Part shown: positions 60,320 to 64,000 of the stretch, one piece after another
Layout of the letters: the number at the start of each line of letters is the position of its first letter
How positions within the stretch are numbered: position 1 is the first letter of the stretch
DNA from: Novilysobacter_A longmucuonensis
Lineage (GTDB): Bacteria; Pseudomonadota; Gammaproteobacteria; Xanthomonadales; Xanthomonadaceae
Assembly: GCF_046600735.1 (NCBI RefSeq)
Contig: NZ_JBJMAW010000010.1
Coordinates: 21,092-85,091 of the forward strand
DNA length: 64,000 bases
Reading direction: 5' to 3'
The notes under the pieces: model-generated
What the model saw: only the letters and a program-made list of their open reading frames with translations
What the model was told of the DNA's origin: nothing
Databases searched by the model: none
Program-made: the position numbers and the translations under genes

Positions 60320-61147
60320 TTAGCTCCTGCGATCGCGAACGATGAACTGCTGCGTACGCTTGTTCTTGCGCGTCTTGTAACCCTTGGTCGGCACACCCCA
60401 CGGGGTGACCGGATGCGGGTTGCCCTGGCCAGCCTTGGCCTCACCACCGCCGTGCGGGTGATCCACCGGGTTCATGGCGGCGCCACGAACGGTCGGCTTG
60501 ACCCCGCGCCAGCGCTTGGCGCCGGCCTTGCCGAGCTTCTCCAGGCTGTGCTCGTCGTTGCCGACCTCACCGATGGTGGCGCGGCACTCGACCGGCACCT
60601 TGCGCATTTCGCCGGAGCGAAGACGCAGCGTGGCGTAGCCCTGCTCGCGGGCGACCAGCTGCACGCCGGCGCCGGCGGCACGGGCGAGCTGTGCACCCTT
60701 GCCCGGCTTCATCTCGATGCAGTGCACCGTCGAACCGACCGGGATATTGGTCAGCGGCAGGGTGTTGCCCACGCGGATCGGGGCATCGCGGCCGGCGATC
60801 ACCTGGTCGCCATCCTTCAGGCCCTTGGGCGCGATGATGTAGCGACGCTCGCCGTCGACATAGCACAGCAGCGCGATGTGCGCGGTGCGGTTCGGGTCGT
60901 ACTCGATCCGCTCCACGCGCGCCGGGATGCCTTCCTTGTCGCGCTTGAAGTCGATGATGCGGTAGTGCTGCTTGTGACCGCCGCCGATGTGGCGGGTGGT
61001 GATGCGGCCGTGGTGGTTGCGGCCACCGGTCTTGCTCTTCTTCTCGAGCAGCGCGGCATGCGGCGCACCCTTGTGCAGGCCGGGCGTCACCACGCGGACC
61101 ATCGAGCGACGGCCGGGCGAGGTGGGTTTGAAAGTCATCAATGCCAT
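60320..61147 (-). CDS. rplB: 50S ribosomal protein L2
   Basis: 275 residues: MALMTFKPTSPGRRSMVRVV, NHHGRITTRHIGGGHKQHYR and the functional loop NPVDHPHGGGEAKAGQGN, whose His is tied to subunit association and peptidyl transfer. Frames open upstream of 61147 belong to rplW in another frame. Confidence 0.97.
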   Translation of the reverse strand: MALMTFKPTSPGRRSMVRVVTPGLHKGAPHAALLEKKSKTGGRNHHGRITTRHIGGGHKQHYRIIDFKRDKEGIPARVERIEYDPNRTAHIALLCYVDGERRYIIAPKGLKDGDQVIAGRDAPIRVGNTLPLTNIPVGSTVHCIEMKPGKGAQLARAAGAGVQLVAREQGYATLRLRSGEMRKVPVECRATIGEVGNDEHSLEKLGKAGAKRWRGVKPTVRGAAMNPVDHPHGGGEAKAGQGNPHPVTPWGVPTKGYKTRKNKRTQQFIVRDRRS

Positions 61148-61158
61148 GGGTCTAGTCC

Positions 61159-61455
61159 TCAGGCCTTGGCCATCACGTCGATCGACTGGCCGGCGGCCAG
61201 CTTCACGTACGCCTTGCGCCAGTCGGCGCGACGGCCCATGCGGAACTTGAAGGTCTTGCTCTTGCCCTTCACGTTCAACACGTTGACTGCCTCGACCTTG
61301 ACGTCGAAGAGCTTCTCGATCGCTACCTTGATGTCGGCTTTGGTAGCGGTCGTTGCGACTTCGAAGACGTATTGGTTGGAAACTTCCTGCAGACGCGCGG
61401 TCTTCTCGGACACTCGCGGCGCACGGATCACGTTGTAGAGCTTGGCCTCGTTCAT
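61159..61455 (-). CDS. rplW: 50S ribosomal protein L23
   Basis: 98 residues: NEAKLYNVIRAPRVSEKTAR, then VEAVNVLNVKGKSKTFKFR. It lies at the tunnel exit. The ATG at 61455 follows GAGGAG; a GTG three codons upstream is in frame. Its start overlaps the rplD stop by 4 bases. Confidence 0.95.
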   Translation of the reverse strand: MNEAKLYNVIRAPRVSEKTARLQEVSNQYVFEVATTATKADIKVAIEKLFDVKVEAVNVLNVKGKSKTFKFRMGRRADWRKAYVKLAAGQSIDVMAKA

Positions 61456-62057
61456 GCCAGCCACTCCTCGATCTTCTTGACCGCATCGGCGGTGACCACG
61501 ATCGTGTCCGCGCCTACCAGCGCGACCGGATCCAGGCCCTGCACATCACGGACTTCCACATACGGCAGGTTGCGCGCCGAGAGGTACAGGTTCTCGGTGG
61601 CATCTTCGGTGACGATCAGCGGACGTCGGCCGACCTGCAGATCCTTGAGCCTGGACACCATGCCGGAGGTCTTGGCCGAATCGACGTCGAACGCCTCGAC
61701 CACCTTGATCCGGCCCTGGCGGTTGAGCTCCGACAGGATCGATGCGATTGCGGCGCGATACATCTTGCGGTTGACCTTCTGCGCGAAGCTGCGCGGCTTG
61801 GCCGCGAACGTCACGCCACCGCCGATGAAGATCGGAGCCGTCAGCGCGCCATGTCGCGCACCGCCGCCCTTCTGCTTCTTCGACTTCTTGGTGGTGCCGG
61901 CGACCTCCGAGCGGGTCTTCTGCGCCTTGGTACCGGCGCGACCGGCGTTGCGGTAGGCCACGACCACCTGGTGGACCAGGTCCTGGCTGAACTCGCGACC
62001 GAAGATCGCGTCGGACACCGACAGCGTCTTGTCACTGTTGTTGATGGCAAGTTCCAT
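61452..62057 (-). CDS. rplD: 50S ribosomal protein L4
   Basis: 201 residues: SQDLVHQVVVAYRNAGRAGT, KKQKGGGARHGALTAPIFIG and VAIIVTADA-like end. L4 lines the tunnel and in E. coli represses the S10 operon by binding its leader and premature termination. The second ATG (62057) is preferred, 7 bases after AAAGGGG. Confidence 0.95.
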   Translation of the reverse strand: MELAINNSDKTLSVSDAIFGREFSQDLVHQVVVAYRNAGRAGTKAQKTRSEVAGTTKKSKKQKGGGARHGALTAPIFIGGGVTFAAKPRSFAQKVNRKMYRAAIASILSELNRQGRIKVVEAFDVDSAKTSGMVSRLKDLQVGRRPLIVTEDATENLYLSARNLPYVEVRDVQGLDPVALVGADTIVVTADAVKKIEEWLA

Positions 62058-62059
62058 CG

Positions 62060-62716
62060 TCATACCCCTTTGCTCGACGGACGCACGATCACGTCGCCGC
62101 CCGGTGCGCCCGGCACCGCGCCCTTGATCGCGATCAGGCCGCGCTCGGCGTCGACCCTGACCACTTCCAGGCCTTGCGTGCTCTGCTGCACCGAGCCCAT
62201 GTGGCCGGACATCTTCTTGCCCGGGAAAACGCGGCCCGGCGTCTGGCGCTGGCCGATCGAGCCAGGCGAACGGTGCGACAACGAGTTGCCGTGCGTCGCA
62301 TCGCCCATCTTGAAGTTCCAGCGCTTGATCGTGCCCTGGAAGCCCTTGCCCTTGGTGATGCCCTGCACGTCGACGATCTGCCCGACTTCGAAGATGTCGG
62401 CCTTGATCTCGCCGCCGACATTGAAGTCACCGATCTTGTCGTCGGCAACGCGCAGCTCCCACAGGCCGCGGCCGGCGTCGACCTTGGCCTTGGCCAGGTG
62501 ACCGGCCTCGGGCTTGTTGACCAGCGCCGCGCGGCGCACGCCGACGGTGACCTGCACTGCGCTGTAGCCGTCGCTGTCGGCGGTCTTGATCTGGGTGATG
62601 CGGTTTGGCGTCGCTTCGATCAGCGTCACCGGAACGGACTTGCCGTCTTCGGTGAAGAAGCGGCTCATGCCGGCCTTGCGACCGACGATGCCCAACGAAT
62701 ATTTCTTCGCGGTCAT
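62060..62716 (-). CDS. rplC: 50S ribosomal protein L3
   Basis: 218 residues: MTAKKYSLGIVGRKAGMSRF and RNFKMGDATHGN-type loop (KRWNFKMGDATHGNSLSHRS). It reaches the peptidyl-transferase centre. A Gln in the GHMGSVQQSTQGLEV region is methylated in E. coli. Confidence 0.97.
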   Translation of the reverse strand: MTAKKYSLGIVGRKAGMSRFFTEDGKSVPVTLIEATPNRITQIKTADSDGYSAVQVTVGVRRAALVNKPEAGHLAKAKVDAGRGLWELRVADDKIGDFNVGGEIKADIFEVGQIVDVQGITKGKGFQGTIKRWNFKMGDATHGNSLSHRSPGSIGQRQTPGRVFPGKKMSGHMGSVQQSTQGLEVVRVDAERGLIAIKGAVPGAPGGDVIVRPSSKGV

Positions 62717-62726
62717 GGTGGTGGCC

Positions 62727-63038
62727 TCAGGTCAGCTTGATCTGTACGTCGACGCCCGCCGCGAGCTCGAGCTTCATCAGCGCGTCCACGGTCTTGTCGT
62801 TGGGGTCGACGATGTCGAGCACGCGCTTGTGCGTGCGGGTCTCGTACTGGTCGCGCGCGTCCTTGTCGACGTGCGGGGAAACGAGGATGGTGAAGCGCTC
62901 GATCTTGGTCGGCAGCGGGATCGGGCCGCGCACTTGCGCGCCGGTCCGCTTGGCTGTCTCGACGATCTCGCTGGCCGAGCGATCGATCAGACGATGATCG
63001 TACGCCTTCAGCCGAATCCGGATCTTTTGGTCCGCCAT
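62727..63038 (-). CDS. rpsJ: 30S ribosomal protein S10
   Basis: 103 residues: MADQKIRIRLKAYDHRLIDR, PTKIERFTILVSPHVDKDAR and ALMKLELAAGVDVQIKLT. First gene of the S10 operon; also the NusB partner (NusE) in antitermination. The leader upstream carries a strong promoter and an early terminator-like hairpin. Confidence 0.97.
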   Translation of the reverse strand: MADQKIRIRLKAYDHRLIDRSASEIVETAKRTGAQVRGPIPLPTKIERFTILVSPHVDKDARDQYETRTHKRVLDIVDPNDKTVDALMKLELAAGVDVQIKLT

Positions 63039-63142
63039 GACGGGTGTTCCTTGGTTGAAAGAGCGACAGGCCGGCGACTGGGTGCGCCGAACCCCGGTGA
63101 AAACCACATCCGCATCCAGGAAAAACGCTAATCCCGGACGGG

Positions 63143-63172
63143 AAAAAAGGCAGACCGGTTTCCCGGCCTGCC
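63143..63172 (-). terminator. terminator/attenuator-like hairpin at the start of the S10 leader
   Basis: On the minus strand GGCAGGCCGG-GAAA-CCGGTCTGCC (10-bp stem with one G-T pair and a GNRA tetraloop) is followed at once by TTTTTT. It starts about 10 bases after the -10 box at 63182-63187, so it lies at the very 5' end of the S10 transcript and may also stop tuf readthrough. Confidence 0.75.
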
Positions 63173-63181
63173 AGACAGAAA

Positions 63182-63210
63182 ATTATAGGACGCATGACAG
63201 GCCGCGTCAA
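63182..63210 (-). promoter_or_regulatory. strong sigma-70-type promoter for the S10 operon
   Basis: On the minus strand TTGACG (63205-63210), exactly 17 bases, then TATAAT (63182-63187). It gives a leader of about 137 bases before rpsJ. The best promoter in the window. Confidence 0.88.
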
Positions 63211-63537
63211 GCACGCCCCTGTCGGGACTGCTGAACGGAGGTTTGCCACGCGACAACTCCCTGTCCGGCGAACACGAGGCACGTCCTGCACCTCTTTTCG
63301 CGGTATGCGTAGCCCCGACCCAGCGGGGCTACGCGGTATTGCTAACTGCGCTTGAACAACAAGAGTCGAAGCTGGTATCCCCGCGGCGCGGCCTGTAAAC
63401 GGTCAACGGTAGTGCTTTGACTATTTACTTTTTACAGCGCCGCAGGCGCGACTCACCTCTTACAGCTGGATCCCCGCCTTCGCGGGGATGACGATCTGAC
63501 AAAGCCATGCGCGCCGAGGCGCGCACGGGTCAGATCG
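63211..63537. other. tuf-rpsJ spacer with hairpins
   Basis: Contains an 11-bp perfect stem GCGTAGCCCCG/CGGGGCTACGC (63307-63334, GTAG inside), a copy of the TTACAGCGCC..GGCGCGACT repeat (63431-63452), and TCCCCGCC-TT-CGCGGGGA (63471-63487) just after tuf, which may be its terminator. No gene seen. Confidence 0.6.
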
Positions 63538-64000
63538 TCACTTGATGATCTTCGCCACCACGCCGGCGCCGACGGTGCGGCCGCCTTCGCGGATCGCGAA
63601 GCGCAGGCCTTCGTCCATCGCCACCGGATTGATCAGCGTCACCACCATCTTGACGTTGTCGCCCGGCATCACCATCTCCACGCCCTCGGGCAGCTCGCAG
63701 GCGCCGGTGATGTCGGTGGTGCGGAAGTAGAACTGCGGGCGATAACCCTTGAAGAACGGGGTGTGGCGGCCGCCCTCGTCCTTGCTCAGCACGTAGACCT
63801 CGGCCTCGAAGTCGGTGTGCGGCTTGATCGAACCGGGCTTGCACAGCACCTGGCCACGCTCGACGTCGTCACGCTTGGTGCCGCGCAGCAGCAGGCCGGC
63901 GTTGTCGCCCGCCTGGCCCTGGTCGAGCAGCTTGCGGAACATCTCCACGCCGGTGACCGTGGTCTTCTGGGTGTCGCGGATACCGACGATCTCGATCTCG
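63538..64000 (-). CDS. tuf: elongation factor Tu, C-terminal part (5' end outside window)
   Basis: The frame is open to the right edge and encodes domains II and III of EF-Tu: EIEIVGIRDTQKTTVTGVEM, AGLLLRGTKRDDVERGQVL, HTPFFKGYRPQFYFRTTDIT and the C-terminal GRTVGAGVVAKI. The GTPase domain lies outside. Its place just upstream of rpsJ shows the usual str-S10 junction (rpsL-rpsG-fusA-tuf expected beyond the edge). Confidence 0.96.
   Translation of the reverse strand, partial: EIEIVGIRDTQKTTVTGVEMFRKLLDQGQAGDNAGLLLRGTKRDDVERGQVLCKPGSIKPHTDFEAEVYVLSKDEGGRHTPFFKGYRPQFYFRTTDITGACELPEGVEMVMPGDNVKMVVTLINPVAMDEGLRFAIREGGRTVGAGVVAKIIK

Overview
The window is high-GC bacterial chromosome, almost certainly from the Xanthomonadaceae/Lysobacteraceae (Lysobacter/Luteimonas-like). 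The main reasons are the many short GTAG-headed palindromic intergenic repeats, an S46 dipeptidyl-peptidase, a class II DAHP synthase, the ECF sigma/anti-sigma pairs, and the gene content and order of housekeeping blocks such as folC-dedD-cvpA-purF, tdh-kbl and tuf/S10/spc/alpha. The assignment is inferred from gene content; no 16S gene is present.

Layout. Positions 1-3200 hold the 3' end of an autotransporter, a remnant of a tyrosine recombinase and a TlpA-type thioredoxin in a loosely packed, accessory-looking stretch. 3200-6240 hold an ECF sigma factor with its probable membrane anti-sigma factor, a small membrane protein and a secreted serine hydrolase. 6400-10070 is a zinc-homeostasis neighbourhood: a MerC-like membrane protein and a TonB receptor with a His/Asp/Glu-rich loop diverge across a candidate Zur box, and the zur gene lies next to them. 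10.1-25.5 kb is core metabolism: gltX, lpxH, a DUF455 ferritin-like protein, purF-cvpA-dedD-folC, a histidine phosphatase, serA, an S46 peptidase and tdh-kbl (threonine to glycine). 25.6-30.8 kb is an envelope cluster: a small secreted protein, an rRNA pseudouridine synthase and three OmpA-family proteins, two of them near-identical duplicates. 31-42 kb has split methylcitrate-cycle genes (prpD, then prpC and prpB), a frameshifted DODA-type dioxygenase, fadH, a cell-wall hydrolase, a small K+-channel-like protein, mdh and an aminotransferase. 42-48.5 kb has a cyclophilin, typA/bipA, an amidase lipoprotein, a DAHP synthase and dsbB. From 48.7 kb to the right edge, one long minus-strand array encodes ribosomal proteins from L17 back to S10, with rpoA and secY, followed by the 3' part of tuf.

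The most notable non-genic signal is a family of about 27 short GTAG-headed palindromes, usually in head-to-head pairs hugging gene ends. Their stem arms differ between elements but stay self-complementary, and in three genes (zur, lpxH and the histidine phosphatase gene) the TAG stop codon is supplied by the element itself. Other points of interest are a strong promoter followed at once by a terminator-like hairpin ahead of the S10 operon, a roughly 37-residue TEHDNTPWRF module shared by two neighbouring exported proteins, a run of tandem 15-bp units each carrying an ATG at the start of one of them, a sharp identity break between the duplicated OmpA genes, and a repeat-bearing gap inside the spc operon.
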